DNA of 64,000 nt from Trichoplax adhaerens (Eukaryota; Placozoa; Uniplacotomia; Trichoplacea; Trichoplacidae): positions 10,850,878-10,914,877 of the forward strand of contig NW_002060943.1 in the NCBI RefSeq assembly GCF_000150275.1. The letters are read 5' to 3'. The position numbers and the translations under genes were made by a program. Shown one piece after another: positions 32,001 through 46,867 of this stretch. Position 1 is the first letter of the stretch. Each line of letters starts with the position of its first letter. A model generated the notes under the pieces. It worked only from the letters and a program-made list of their open reading frames with translations, ran no database searches and was not told the DNA's origin.

Positions 32001-32814
32001 AATTATAATCACATTAGACCATAGTCTTAAGATTAGAATAAAAGCCTATTGAAATGTAAATATCATCGTGGGCTTCAATGTCGGGGTATCAGTTCTTTCC
32101 AGAACCTCTTTTAAATTCTACCATTGGTAACAAACAAGAGCTGAGTAATGTCATGCCTAAACTGCCATGATGAGATAGACGATAAATAATATGACTGCTT
32201 GGCAATACTGCATTATAATGAGCAAAAATAAAACAACAAACTAATATAATATATTTTAAATCCACTGTAGTCTAGATCATCTTATTTATCAATCATTTTT
32301 ACCGTTGAAAATTACTGTAGCTCTGATAAACATGTACAACCAGCCTTAAATTATACCTGGTGATAATGAGATATTTTATGTATATTTTATCATTGTAATT
32401 TGTAAATTACCAATTTTTTTATGTCTGTAGAAATATAAAATTAATCTAGTCATCGCTACAGCGATTAGAATCAAGGAAATAAAACAACCACCATTGCTAT
32501 ATCAATTCAATTGGAATTTCATTATGCAAAACAACTAGATGGAGGCAAGATAAAGGCAAGACACAAAATAGGTGGACCTATGTTAATGCCAGGTAATTCT
32601 CGCACGTGATAGAATCGTTTCTATAATTGAAACAGATCAATGGAATGATACTAATTATATGCTGGTACTTAGAAATGGATGATCAATTCAATGATATTAC
32701 CTTACTTATTTAAACAGATATCACTTATAAATATTTCTTTATAATATCCAGGAGATTAGTAATAAATTAGAGCTGAAATAAAGGTATCATTGCATACGCC
32801 ATACTATCTATCCA

Positions 32815-32864
32815 NNNNNNNNNNNNNNNNNNNNNNNNNNNNNNNNNNNNNNNNNNNNNNNNNN
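32815..32864. other. Assembly gap (50 N)
   Basis: Fifty N bases; the true length is unknown. No gene is seen to cross it. Confidence 0.99.
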
Positions 32865-34883
32865 TTTCTGCTATTATACAAATTATTTTATTAGTAAGTT
32901 GCCATTTCTGTATATACTTGAGATCTAAAATACCATTGCTAGCCACATCAAATGGGGAAAACAGTTTTTATCGAAAAATAATAATTACTTTGATCTAAAA
33001 CAACAAGTATAGTATAATACTTTGGCTAAGATTGAAAAACTTTAGAAAAAAATATAATATATTATGTGAAATATTTCCGTTCTATCTCCACTACAAATTT
33101 ATATGATAATCATTTCATTATAAGAAAAAATGGGCAAAATGATTTATCCTTCAAGAATGACAACTTTAAAAGAGGACGACTGTTATCAAATAATTTTGAT
33201 TGGTCAGATCTACTTAAATAGTATCCAAAAGAACATAAATAGAATTGGCATTATAAAACAATATGATAAGTTGTCGATATTAAAAGAATTACCTCGTTCA
33301 AAATCGATTTTTTATACACTAAACAGAACCAATAAGAGCTGATCATCTATGTTGAATACTCTCTTTTTTTAACCATATGTATGTGTAAAAGTATCTACTC
33401 AAAAAATCGGTTTCAAACAAAGACGATTAATATTTAATCTTGCTTATTAAGGCCAACAATACATTTCACTACCTTGGTTGTAGAATAATATTTATTCGTA
33501 GACAATATTTTACGACAATGTTACTTTCTATCGTTAAGAATAATGGATTTAGAATCGTTAAATTAATTAAAATTCATCTGTTCCTACCTACATCATCAAT
33601 ATTTTATTGTATCAAGTCGTTTAAACGATGACAATACTGTAACTCAATTATACAGCAATTTAAGACAGGTGTATTTCTACTCATACTGTGATATTATTTT
33701 TAAAAGTACAGTATTATGATCATATTGATTTCATTTTATTTTGTTTCCTTATTACTTATCAAGAATCAATTTCTTAAAAATATATCTCACTCTGCTCTTT
33801 CTCCTATATATATATATGTGTGTACATATTAGACCTCAGGATATGAAAGATATCATTTTCACCAAGGAATTTCTATCATTAAAGATACTGATGGAGTTCA
33901 TACCTAACTATTAATATTATAAAGTTAAAACGAAATAAGCTACAGCTCATTCAAACCCTTCGGACTGGAATAGATATTGAGTAAAAGAAAAAGTTTGCAC
34001 CTAGGACCACAGCAACAGTCAAATCATATTATCCAACGATACTCGATCCATTTGTTAGTGCTAACTTTTCATGAATTTAAAGAGTCCTCATGGTTGATTC
34101 CTACTATTTACAATAAGCTTATACCAGTAAATATTTCTGATTGATCTAGCAATCTAATGCCCCTTACATTGCCTAGAAATTAAAGCGAATTCTTTATCGT
34201 CAACATTTCACTTGGCATCTTCTGATTGCTTTCCATCGAAACTACAATCAAGCCGTAAAACTGATCCATTTAGTTCTTTCATAGAGAAACCAAATCATAT
34301 TTTATCCACTCCCAACAGACCCATAATTTAGTTTCAATATAGTTACAAATTTTCATTTGGATTATTACTGGCAATCTAGCAGAGACAATTCTAAACATTT
34401 TTCATTATATACCGGTATTTTTCTCTTGTTCAGCATTATTATTATCACTAAATTTACTTACTACTTACTTATACCGGTCTAAATCTTGTAGATTATATTA
34501 CTTCTTTTCATCTTGGCATTAATCTGCATTTCTAATCCATTATCAAGCTATTGGATCAATTTTTAGACATCACAAGCTCACATAGTAAAAAGTTCTTTCC
34601 CTACTAATCTATTCCTTTCCTTTTAATTTAATAAATTAATAGGATTGGCTATTTAATTTATTATAAGTTTTCTAATTCAGCTAAAATTCATCCTTTTAAC
34701 AGTAGGAAAACTTTACTAACAAATTTAACTTAATGGCAGATTACTATTGATCTATAAGTGAATAATCGGGATCATAAAAAAGAGGTGCTAAGCATTACAT
34801 ATTCTAGTCCAGATCGCGAACAGGCCAAGGAAGCAAAAGTTATTTTTTTTTTTCGAAAGATATCGTGTCAAAATCCGGTCAAG

Positions 34884-35846
34884 ATGAATTTTTCCTCAGT
34901 TACGCCGACACCAGCTATCCATCTGCAGGTCCCCCTTATTATTCATATCATGTATGGTATTCTATCCAATATTGCAATAATCGGTAACTTATTAGTATTA
35001 ATAGTAAGTATTCATTCAAGATCGGTCATAAAAGGTCCTCTACATACTTTAATATTTTGCCTAGCAATTATGGATATGATGACAGGTATAGTCGCTTTTA
35101 TAACACCAGGTTTTGCTTTTGCTTATGATACATTCCCGTACCCAAATGGTACTGCTGGATTACTCTATTGCAGATTAATTGATTCAGAATATTTTTTCTT
35201 CTCCTTTGGATTTGTCTCTATTTACATCGTTTTACTTATAAGCCTTGAACGATGGTGTGCGATTGCTAAACCATGGCGCTATCAAATTGTTTTTTCAGTC
35301 AAAAATTGTAGAATAACCGTTTTAATTATAGTTGTACTACAATTATCGTTAACACTGGAAAATACGTTGAATATGAACCATAAAAGTGGAAATATACCAC
35401 CATGTATATGGGGCTCTATTTTCGCTGATGCATTAGCAAGAAATGTCTTTTTTATTGTTATGGAAACTATACGCTTATTTATACCAGTATGTATAATTGT
35501 ATTGTGTTATCTTGATATTGCTCGACGACTACTCTCTAGAGCTAAAATCGGTCATACAGAAAACACTATCAAAGCAGCAGCACGTCGGCGTGCAACAGTT
35601 ATGGCATTTTCAGCTTCAATAATGTTGATTATATGTTGGCTGCCCAATGAATTATATTTTACACTTTATCAATTCAAAGTCATTGACCTAGATGAAATCT
35701 TACATAAGACATTTAAAATACTCATTATATTCAATTCTAGTATTAATCCATTCGTTTATGCTTCTACAAATGAATTATATCGCAATGGCCTCTTTAAATT
35801 ATTTGCCTATTCAAGATGGCGCTGTTATAGCAGTTCCAAAGCTTAA
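34884..35846 (+). CDS. Rhodopsin-class (class A) G-protein-coupled receptor, intronless
   Basis: This is a single-exon gene of 320 residues. The first ATG of the open frame is at 34884; the frame upstream of it is open but has no ATG. Seven hydrophobic segments are visible. Class A hallmarks are the N of GNLLVL in TM1 (N35), D64 in LAIMD of TM2, C96 before TM3 and C174 in extracellular loop 2 (the usual disulphide pair), the TM3 end motif ERW (122-124) in place of DRY, P201 in TM5, CWLP in TM6 (251-254) and NPFVY in TM7 (288-292). N2 (NFS) and N88 (NGT) are possible glycosylation sites. The Trp normally found in TM4 is not evident. It acts at the plasma membrane and signals to G proteins. The ligand cannot be inferred; the general look is of a peptide-type or orphan receptor. 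Confidence 0.93.
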   Translation: MNFSSVTPTPAIHLQVPLIIHIMYGILSNIAIIGNLLVLIVSIHSRSVIKGPLHTLIFCLAIMDMMTGIVAFITPGFAFAYDTFPYPNGTAGLLYCRLIDSEYFFFSFGFVSIYIVLLISLERWCAIAKPWRYQIVFSVKNCRITVLIIVVLQLSLTLENTLNMNHKSGNIPPCIWGSIFADALARNVFFIVMETIRLFIPVCIIVLCYLDIARRLLSRAKIGHTENTIKAAARRRATVMAFSASIMLIICWLPNELYFTLYQFKVIDLDEILHKTFKILIIFNSSINPFVYASTNELYRNGLFKLFAYSRWRCYSSSKA

Positions 35847-38800
35847 GTAATCACACTTAATTACTCTTTAACAGTATTGAAGAACTTAAATTAGCCTATC
35901 CTCGGTAATAGCAATCCGATTTTAATATTTATCGCCAAAATGTAAGGCGATTATAACCAATCTACTTAATATGACGGACTATAGGAAGTCAAATCCATTA
36001 GTAGCGTGAGGCAGAAAGACAAAGGATTAATGAAAGGCTTCCACAAATAGTTTGAATCAGAATGTTAATATGATCATGACATAAAGAAGTTTTATATCAT
36101 GGCCAAAAAGCCGAGAAAATTGAAATAATTATTCTTGTTATTAACAGTCGTGACGGCAAAATAGAGTAACAGCGAACCTATAGTAGCTAATCAAAGTAAT
36201 GATCCCGATGATAGCTGAACTTAAGAAAAACCGTATTTGTCAACATAGATTACAATATACAATTGATTGCTTTTAAGCTACCATGTCTAGTATACGTAGA
36301 GTGTGTATTAGACAATCATCTAATAAATAGCTTTAACATTTTAACCAATTATAATCAATAATTGCATTTGCAGCAATTTTATTAGAATTTGTAAATTAAT
36401 TGCTAGGAATTATTGTAACCTATACGTGTACAAGCTAAAATAATTCAAGTTTAACACGTCTGATTTTCTTAGATTACTATATACGAGTATTAAATACGCA
36501 TATGCGATTAACAATATTCCTACAGATTTAAATAATTTATATTGGAAAGAAAAATATATTAGTGAAATCATAAGCACCATTTCAAAACATTATTTATCAT
36601 TCAATTTCTTGTAATATTTGCCTCTTTCATTGCCGGCTGTTATACCTATCTCTATCTGAAGCCATTACTTGTTACTATTACAACACTCACTTTAATTACG
36701 ACCTAGTATTCTCAGCCTGATGCAACAGCCATTAATCCACTAGGATTAAAGATCTACAATTAAACTATGTAAATTACTGCAGAACATTTAATTTCTTCCT
36801 CAGTTTAGCTGATGCTTATGTCTCAATAAAGAATGGGGTTCAAAAATATTTCTGCGCCATAATCAGATACTTAATGGGATTAATTTAATGCTAGGTATAA
36901 AAGATTTTTGATCTGTTTAATATTTATTTATATTATGACTGATTAGCAGTGGTATCATAAATCTAGTATTAATCATATTAATCTATTTTTACCTTCGGTA
37001 ATACCGAAAAATCTGTAGTATTTATCGCGGTAACTTTATGGATTTTAAAATTCATCATTTATACTTTCGCATGGTTTGTAAATCAATAATTAGAAGTAAA
37101 TTTAATTTATGCGGCATCATTATATAATGATACTTAAGTTTACGGCTAAATCATAAATTATGTAGTGTTATCGTCCTACCATTTACGTATGATGCATTAG
37201 CTACCAGAGTTTGATTGACTCTAAATTTCCTCTATTGGCAACAATTCTAAATGTAAACTAAGTGAAAATTTTAATTTAGGAATTGCCTTATATCTAAGTG
37301 ATTACTCAAATCTAATTTATCTCCAAGTTAATCAGACTTTTAATAAAGCGTATTGCAGTAAAGCAATTTAAAAAATTCTTAGATAGTATGGCATATGTTG
37401 CGATATATCCGTTCATCCCATTTTTCAAAGCTACTCAATTTGATTTGGAAACATTAGATCAAAGATTAATATAGTGATTTCTGTTTACCATAGTCTACAT
37501 TTACCTCCTATATTACACCGTATATTATCTACCTTAAAATTGTTCAGTATTACGTTAAACATCGGAATTAAAAGATTAACTGAAAGAAAGCCCTAACGTG
37601 ATCTAAGAATTGTTCAATCAAAATAATAACAAGATACTCATAAAAACAGCAGATAATCCGTCACTTACTAACTCGTATTCTAATAAAGCTTCACGAATCA
37701 TAAATAGATTTAATGTTTATCATGACTATTCTGATTATCTATTGCTTACATCACGTAGTTTGCTCGGTTAAAAGCAAGGACTAGGACAACAAAAGTCGTC
37801 TTAAAAATGCTAACAAAACTATTGACATAGTTGCAATTATTTGCAGATAGGCAGAGTTTTTTATCTATTCTTATTTATTGCTTGTTCATAAGTAAACAAA
37901 GCGTGTCATTAATTACCATATTTTTTTAGCTGGCTAGAATATTCTTAATTGCAATTCTTAGATTGAAAATATCAGATCATTTTTTCAAATAATTCCGCCT
38001 TCATAATACTGCTACATATCGCCATAAGTAAATGAAATTATGGTATAGAAAGAAAGTTGTATCATATTTATGCCTCCCTTTAGTTGCATTCGATTTAAAA
38101 ATATACGTAGGTAATAATGTATCTCACAGACTTATAAAATTCTTCATAATCATTCCTTAGTTCTATCTGACTGTTTATTGTAATATAGAGTATATTGGAG
38201 TATTTATGTACTTCAGTACATTAGACTCGACAATGTTATTTGTATAAGTTTAAAAATTAGGGGATTTCATTTTAATTCTTTCCCATTATCGATTTGAGAA
38301 TCACTTCGCATATCGGATAAACTCTCTCCTAGAATATCAATTTTAGTTCATGAAGGACTAGAAGCAAATTTTATTATATATGATACTAATGAATGCAACT
38401 ATTTGGATTTGTACGTAATATTTTTGAGGTAGCATTTAAGCTGTTGAATTAAATATAAGATGTTGCTATTATTAATAGCATAAGATAAGATCAAAACAAT
38501 TCTCAGAAAAATTCAATATAGACTTTTTTTGTAGTAATTATACCAACATAGAAATAAATGAACGTATTGCTATAGATAAAATATAGAACATATAACCATA
38601 TAACTGATAATTGTAGAATGAGATAGAGTTATAGATTTAAGAGAGATATACAAGTTCGAGACATTTATCTGTTATACGTTTTTGTAGTACTGTAAATCAT
38701 GACTTAATTTCCAGAATGATGATAAATATTTCCAAGATATAGACATAAATAATGAATCTACGAGATGCTATCAATTCTTCGATAGTCGAAGAAATTAATC

Positions 38801-40084
38801 TACGTAAATAATTAATATATAACCTATAAAACTGTAAGTAAATTTTCATAGGAGCCAACTTCAATTAGAAAAAAACAACCACGTCTTATGTTTCTCGTAT
38901 ATATGCATAAGTGGCAATTTTATGCAAAATGTGTGTTATATCATCCTTTCTAACCTAAATTATAACTTGAAATCATCGATAATTTTGGTAATAAATGAAT
39001 TATGATGAAGTAAAACATCGTTTATGAAGAGTACACCTCGCTGGAAAAATACGTAAGCATTGAAGATCTTTCCAGTATACCACAGCGAAGTAAAATATAT
39101 GAGTAATAATAAAGATTTAGCAATACTGCTATTTATGATTAAACTGTGGTATTTTTAGTAAATATGTGATCACCTATTTCCAATTAAAATCCTTTACTCA
39201 GATAAATGAATCATTGTATCGTATTTACAAAAAAGAAGTGTGTAAATTATAGAGTCCAGCTTTAATGTACTTAGGTTAAATTGTGTACGGTGGATATCTG
39301 GTAAGCATGATCGACGAGGTCATGAACTAATACTATACCGGTAATGTATACTAACCCTATCATATAAAATATGAAAGCTGTTAACCCATGCATAGTAATG
39401 ATAGAAAATTTGAAGCTGAAAGTAAATCCTTTCTAAAGTACCGATTGATACTGATATCGTCGATTTCTTGTCATCAGCAAGTGATATTTTAATGATATTT
39501 TGCAAGTTTGCACTAAGATACCTGCTTTATCATCTAAAGTGTATAACTCATTCACGATATGGTAGGCATAATAAAGGTCTTGCAGTTGTAAATAAATTAT
39601 TCACAAGTTCTTTAGTACTAGCCTATTTAAGATATCAATAACTTCTTATTACAAATGAGCGATATTTATTTGGAAATTTTCATGCTACCGTACTGTTATA
39701 AGCTTACATTGTCATACAAATGCCACCAACAAGGTTCAAATACGTATGATATCAATGATGGCCTTGAGCGGGTTATTGCTATCCACTATCGGCGACGCTT
39801 TTAACTACCGAATGGTATTAAATACCGACACCGTATTAGAAATTTGTGCTCTTACGTAATATAAAACTCTCGAATGACGATTAATAAAGGTCTTGAATCA
39901 AGTTTACTACCCATCATTAATAGTGTCATTGGTAACACTAGTTATAACTTAATTATGAGATATAATATAGGGGAATATGCGATCTGCTGGCAATAAGGTG
40001 TAAACTGCATACTCAGAAACAGTATGGATATAATAATAATTACAATATACCCACATATTTACTTTCATTAACATCTAAAGAGTA

Positions 40085-40262
40085 TAACTTCTATATGCTA
40101 CTGCGTAATATCCTAAATTAAATTAACATTTATCTATTATTGATGCGGTTTTTGACTAACGAAATACTTCAAATTAATGTAACTTTTATATGCTACTACG
40201 TAACTTCCTAAATTGAATGAATATTTATTTTTCTTGATTTTGTAATTAGCTAGCGAAATGTA
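40085..40262. repeat. Diverged tandem duplication, ~90 bp unit
   Basis: Two adjacent copies (about 40085-40170 and 40178-40262) share TATATGCTACT.CGTAA, TCCTAAATT.AAT and AACGAAAT-like blocks. Confidence 0.6.
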
Positions 40263-42879
40263 TTTATTTATACACTGTACACTTTCATTATCATTTAAAT
40301 TTCGTACATACGCAACTTGAAAAATTCCAGCAAATAACCCGTTCCAAAGTTCTAATGAATTAGCGGATATATGACCCTGAAATCTTAAATTAAGAATGAA
40401 ATGAAAACAAGTTCAACTCTAGATTATTTATTTTAAGTAATCCTGTTATATTTCAAAGCTCGTATACACTTTTCCTCTATGTATTTCGAAGATGGAAATT
40501 TGGGTGCGATTGCAATAAATAGACTCCACAGATCTAACAACATCCTTTACATTATACAATCTATGCTGTAACGATCAGTTCTAGTACTACAATCAAAGGA
40601 CCTCACATTTAAGATCATTAGAATGAGTAACCCCTCGTCGGTGGTACTATGGGTTACATATTTTATGAATAGAATATAAATAGTTTACATAAGGCAATGC
40701 CGCTATTATTCCAACTAAAAAAACGGCATTGATGTTAGCGTCAAGTTTAAAACATAGAAGTGAAGGTCATAAAATTCTATAGTCATTAAATTTTAATTGT
40801 GACAGCACATGATCTTAGCTAACACATGATAGGCAGCTTGGACTTCATATATAAAACAATTAGTCTAGATAAATCATAAATTAAATGATCTATTTTAGGT
40901 TATGAACCCATTGACCACCATGAATCAGTAACGAAGAGGAGAAAAATTTTTATCGCTATGTTAATCTTGACCGTACGTACAGTGAAGATCATTTGTACAT
41001 GATGAAACTAGTCGTTACACGAAAATTCGTAATAATACGCGTATTTAGGGCTACGGTATCGAAGTTGTTTATATTCACTACCTTATTCATTAACAGGTAA
41101 ATAAATTGTAGAAAACGAGCGATTAGGCTATGTTCCTAATTATTTACTACTAATAGATGGTATAAAGTTTAAAAGCAGGTCATTTCGACCTTATCATAAT
41201 AATGATACGAAAATTGAGACTAATTATATGGATTGTATAGCTGTCTCGAATAATTATTTGATGTTTATTTACACAATACTACAAAGGATCCACTATTTAG
41301 CCATAAAAGGCAGCATGATATAATAGTAATATATCTGCTACTAATACATACTGAACTACAAGCAGAAATACTCCATCATGCATGTCCTCCAGAATAATAT
41401 ATTGGGAGCTATTTTAGTATTATTTATCAGTTCATTTCTTCAATAAAGCTAAAAACGATAAACAATATCCTATAGACGTGAAATGAGATACGGCATTATA
41501 GACTTGGGAAATGTTAATGAGTAGAATTTTAAAGAGTGGCAATCGTAAAAAATCTTAACCCTATTGTGTAGAATTGAAATTTTACGGCCTTTTTGATGGT
41601 CTATCTTTACATTTTAGAACTCTTTAAATGACCTTAGGGGGTACTGTATAAAAATCTAAAAATCGAACTAAAATTATGGGGTGTGAGGGTGAAATAATCA
41701 GTTAAACTTTCTAGGAAATTTTAATTACAGCAAGGTCACCGTTATAAACATGATACTTTCTCAAAAATTTTACCAGCCTATTGGTATTGAGATAGGTATC
41801 TAGGAAGTCATCACTACCAGAAATGGAAATTCGATATGTTAATTCAAGTGAATATTCTATATTGTTCTTTATATTAGACTGGGATTAGAAAGTTTCCATT
41901 TATGGCGTAAATGCACTACCTCTTAACATGAAGGTGTAAACAGCTACTGATAATATCGAAAGATCAGATCAAATGATTACTACTGCAGTAACTAGATGAT
42001 TGAATAAAGTAATCAATGACGTTTTTAGAAATATCTATCTGTCTGTCAGAGAGCCTTTATCCAGTGTATTAATTTCTTTAAAAATTTATTTCACCAAAAA
42101 AAGGAGGTGGTTTCGAAAATGGCATTCGTTTATAATAAATATATATAATCAATGCGGTAATGACGAAGTCGTTGGAGTAAATATATGCTATGGTTGTTAC
42201 TTTCAGATCTGTGTTACATTTAGATATAAATGTTTAAAGTCATATTGTATTAGTTAAGTGAAGAAGATGAAAGTTGTAAAATGTTGATCTTGAAAGTGCT
42301 TTACATTTAGAGTTAATTATAATAATCTATTATCATCTTTTTCTTTGTTATAGCTAGCTAGAGCATTAATCTTATGCAAGATGGCTCAATTCATTATGAT
42401 TATCATGGTTAACTTCGAATTAATCACAGCTTTTCATATTTTTTATTTTCACTCACATAGAATGCTTGTGTTATTGAACTATCGTTAAAAGTAGGAAATT
42501 TAAATTAATCGTACGATAATTAAAAACAGCACGAATATTACAGTTTCTGTAATATTTTTTATAGGAGTATTAAACAAAAATAAAATATCATGATAATTGT
42601 ATGCTGTTATGATGCGATACATATGATGGAGAGTAAATTACCTGTAAGTAAAGATAATTCAGTCCGTTAGCTTACATATCCTGAAGAACAGTATCGTACA
42701 AAACGAAATCTGATTAGTTTTAATGTCATACAGCAAATGTGACCAATAGCTTTTTTAAGAGTAGGCACATTTAGTTAATGACTCTAATCATCGTAATTGA
42801 TTATCAGATGTTTTGCTAATTAATTACAGTATATGTAGTTGCGATGAATCGTCATATTACTGTATATTGGTCGCTGATG

Positions 42880-43435
42880 TATTAAAGACGAAATAAAAAA
42901 TAATCTGGCCATTTGCATATCTACTCAAAACGAGTATCAGTGTGCTCTTGGATTAACCTTTTCATCATAACAGTACCTAAGTTACTTAGAGGCCCAAAAT
43001 ATAGCTATACTAGTATCATATGATTATTATACTTTCAAAGTAGATTTACTGTGTTATAAGAGAGTATCCATCGAAAAGAATTGACCACCGTAAATGTAAA
43101 CTACAATTTATTTAATTGTATGATTACGCGTATTTATTGCGATTAAAACTATTACCAGAATTAATATAGCATGCCTTATCTACAACATGAGTAGCTGTAG
43201 TTATAGATTCTACCCATTAGCTTTGAAATGCAGCTAAATAAAACAATCCGGCTGTATAAGTATATGCATGCTCCGGGATTAATTCTCTTCATGAAAACAT
43301 TACCTACGTTACTTAGAGACCCCCAATGTGGTTATATCATGTGATTATTATACTTTCTGAATAGATTCACTGTATTTTGAACACTTATTGAAAAGTATGC
43401 ACCACTGTAAAGGTAAACTGCAATCTATATATACG
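42880..43435. repeat. Old duplication, copies ~330 bp apart
   Basis: About 42880-43105 and 43215-43435 align with many differences. Shared blocks include GTTACTTAGAG, CATATGATTATTATACTTTC versus CATGTGATTATTATACTTTC, and GTAAACTACAAT versus GTAAACTGCAAT. Confidence 0.65.
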
Positions 43436-46400
43436 AATTGTGTTAATGCCAACGATTGATTACTAAGCTCAAGTACAAAAGGATCGAATTATTTGTACTA
43501 CAAGACTATAATTTGATTTAGTATAACATTGTAAGTGCAGCATGAAGCATTAACGGAAGGTATAATTTATGATTGTAGCGATTTTCGCTTAATTTTTTCG
43601 TATTATGCACACACAATACGTACAGTTATCTTCATGAGTTGCTATTCGTAAATCCATGTAGCAGTTATGCCGTCGATTCGTTACACACATACAACACTCT
43701 AAATCATTTGCATGCAGAATACGAAAAGTAAAATCTGTTTTAGTAAAAGATTAATTATCAATGCGATGGCAGAAATTTGCAACGTCTGGTTTGCCGTGAT
43801 ATCTGAGAAGATTCTCCATATACTCGTTAGTGCTATAATTATATACAATATTGACAATTACATGATATGTGTTGTTGTGTGTTTATGAATTAAACTACCA
43901 GTGCATAGACTATCTATTAGTAACCTCCATACTTGTCTCTTTTTGTTGCTTGTAAATTTATAGTAAAATAAGTAATAAAGATTATTAAAGAAGCACGAAC
44001 TTAATTGACTGATAATATCATGATACAGCACCATATTATTATAGTCACTATTTAGCATCTAGTATATGATAATTAATTAATTATTCACATAATGATGTGT
44101 CTAGAGTGATATCCCATATTGTCATGGTAATTTATCCGATTTCTAGCAACATCTGTAGCGCTTGTATCGGTTACTAATTAAATATAGACGGAATAAGGTT
44201 AATATTATTCTTGGCCAAATTATGTACATAGTTATCGAGATAATGATAAAAATTCCACCTATTCTTCTCGTTGTTATTTATTCCGATAAATAACACGAAT
44301 ACAAAAAAGTAATTGTTTCCGCATTCCTCTAAACGTAGCACAGAAAGCATTTTTTGCACCTTTTTATAAATAAATCTTTCTAAAAGAGTCAATAGTTTAC
44401 GCCATATTTTAATATTAATTAATACAGCTTTAACAATTCTCATTAATTCACGTTTTCTCTTGCCTTGCTATATCTTCTACAATAATAACTTATTATCATA
44501 TCGTTTGAAATGCTTTCTGTAATATTAAAAGTAGAATGAAATAGATCATGGTTATAGTCCCTGATTATTATTTAGAAAGCAGAATAATAATCACTGTAGT
44601 ATGTAGCGATATCTAGGAAGTAGAACAAGGTATCTTACTATATTGGCAGCCCTATTCAGATTAAGAACCTAGAATTTAGTGGTAAAGACATGATACTTGT
44701 CACCAACTGCTAATGTACGGCGAAATCATGCCCATAATAACATTTACATTAATGCCTTTTACGTTAGTGAGTGCAAAACAAGTTTGTCTGATTTCCAATT
44801 TTCTGTAATTGTTCATTGTGCAAATCAGATTGGCTAGCTAAATAACCTTGGCCTGTCCTCGATCTATTCCGTTGTTGCAATAGGTATAGCAGTCTTTTCA
44901 AAACTTACTAAGTTAGTACTGTAAGCGTTAAGTAATTTTTATCTTATCTAGTTAGATTTTTTGGATCTGTTGTGGTCGATTTGCTTAAAGCTTACTACTC
45001 CGAATATTTTTCCAACCTTTTCATCAGCAATAATATTATTTGCAATATTCGGTATTTTTCGAAATCAGTAACCGTCATAAGACAACGACTACCGCAAAGA
45101 GAAGTCCTTGTAGTAATTCCTGGTTAAGATAGGACGACCCTAATTTTAATAGCCAAAGTACGAGTAGATTACGGCTGACATCTAGGCTGCATGTATTTAA
45201 TGCTAGGTAAATTTTCGATCAATTATCGGGTGCCTTTACTCAACCTATTTCTTTATTCTGCAGTTACTGCAAATAAAGACTATTTGATTGCCTCATTCTT
45301 CAGTAGCCACTATCCACGCAAACTTTCTAAGCTTTATTATAAGCTAACTTCAGCAATAATAATTAAAGTGAATCAGACAATTTTTAATTAGCACCATATG
45401 ATATACTAGAATAAAGAAGTACAATAAATAAACTATATTAAACAACCTCATTCCTCTGTTATTGTCATGTCTAGTTCATATTTAAATCATTAGCTAGGTT
45501 TATAAATAGTTCATTATAAATTTCAGATCTATTTCATCTTGAGACAGATCATGTCAAGAGTAGATAATGATATGATTTAACTATTGGCTTTCGAAGTCTT
45601 GATGTAGCAATTAATGACAGAAGTTACTGAATGGCATCAAAAAATATGCTAAACGATCTCTTTCTGCTACCAATGTTATAGGTATTTCCGGTTGAATTCA
45701 TTAGCTACCTTTACAAACTGCAGATTACTGCTTCCGCCTTACTTTTAATAGATAACGATATCCTTCGTTGTACTATAATCAACAACCCTCTTAACTGACA
45801 CAATATACAGAATATCCGTAATATTGGTCCTTTCTTAGAATGGTATTCTTTCACATAAAGGACAAATAGCAGTGATTTACCAGCACCAATTTAGCCTTAA
45901 TTGACTCTACTTTTAAGCCTAAAATGTGGTATTCCAGTAAATTATTGAATTTTTTAGTCATGTTGTGTACCATACTTGTAAATTCTACTATTTAATTCTC
46001 TATACGGTATACCTATTGCTAGGAAAAAGTTATTTAACTTCTTAAGAATGTAGTATCGATTCGTAATTTACTGATGTTAAAGATAGAAGTTTGTACTGGT
46101 TTCTGTATAACGCTGCGCTTTGAGTAATGCAAATGGGTGCCTGGAAGCATTTGCATACGTGCATGAATATTTTACTATCATACTGTTCTGCTAATCATTG
46201 AAACTTTCATGGAATAGAAATCACGATTAAAATGTCTCACTAATTACACCCATAGTGTTATAAATTCTATTATTTCAACTTTAAAAGAACTAATAGAACA
46301 TAGCGGCAAACAGCAATCTATCAATAAATCTATCTCACTATCGTTTGTTCTCGAAATCCTGATGTAGTAGTGATACTGGCATAATTATCCTCTAATTTTT

Positions 46401-46802
46401 AGTTAGAAAAGATATTACACACTAGAAAACCTCACAGTTCTATTGATGACATTATTTCGTTGAATTTTAAAGAATTGTACTACTTTTATAAGTACAGAAA
46501 CATAGCCTTAATATCGAAGGAAGATCAAGAATTTTTAGACCGTTCTAAGAACAGAACATTATTTCCTACACGTGCTGTTCAAATCAGAATCCTAAGAGTA
46601 TTTTTCAGATTTCTATATTTCACTAAAATCTTATTGTTGAATCTACCTTACTGGATTACAGCTATCGCTTGTTAATTTAATTTTTCTTGCACAATCGAAA
46701 TACAGAAAATGCAATAATCCTATTAATTTAGAATGCAATCTGGCAGAATGATTATTTAAATTTCATTTATTGATCTAAGCATACTCTAATTAGCGCCGTT
46801 AA

Positions 46803-46867
46803 AAAGTAGATATACGTGAGTATTAATTTACTCATATTGTTAATTAATACTCACGTATATCTACTTT
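46803..46867. repeat. Perfect 26-bp inverted repeat (hairpin)
   Basis: Arms 46803-46828 and 46842-46867 are exact reverse complements (outer end AAAGTAGATATACGTGAG) with a 13-bp loop. Flanking DNA has no similar copy that I can see and no coding frame. Confidence 0.9.

Larger units (their letters stand above)
28008..34883. other. Intergenic region upstream of ATP2C and of the GPCR
   Basis: No protein gene is recognised in about 6.9 kb. The part nearest ATP2C (28490-29020, 29535-29570, 30884-30900) carries TACTGTAC palindromic tracts and a 22-bp minisatellite. The remainder is AT-rich without clear structure, and contains the assembly gap at 32815-32864 and a short (TA)n/(TG)n tract near 33806-33830. 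Confidence 0.5.

Noticed and set aside
34758-34883. 42-codon upstream extension of the GPCR
   Set aside because: It starts at GTG and has no ATG. The ATG at 34884 gives a normal short N-terminus with a glycosylation site.
42000-46675. Open frames of 60-90 codons in the gene-poor region
   Set aside because: AT-driven composition, no conserved motif, no conserved splice sites and no frame continuity.
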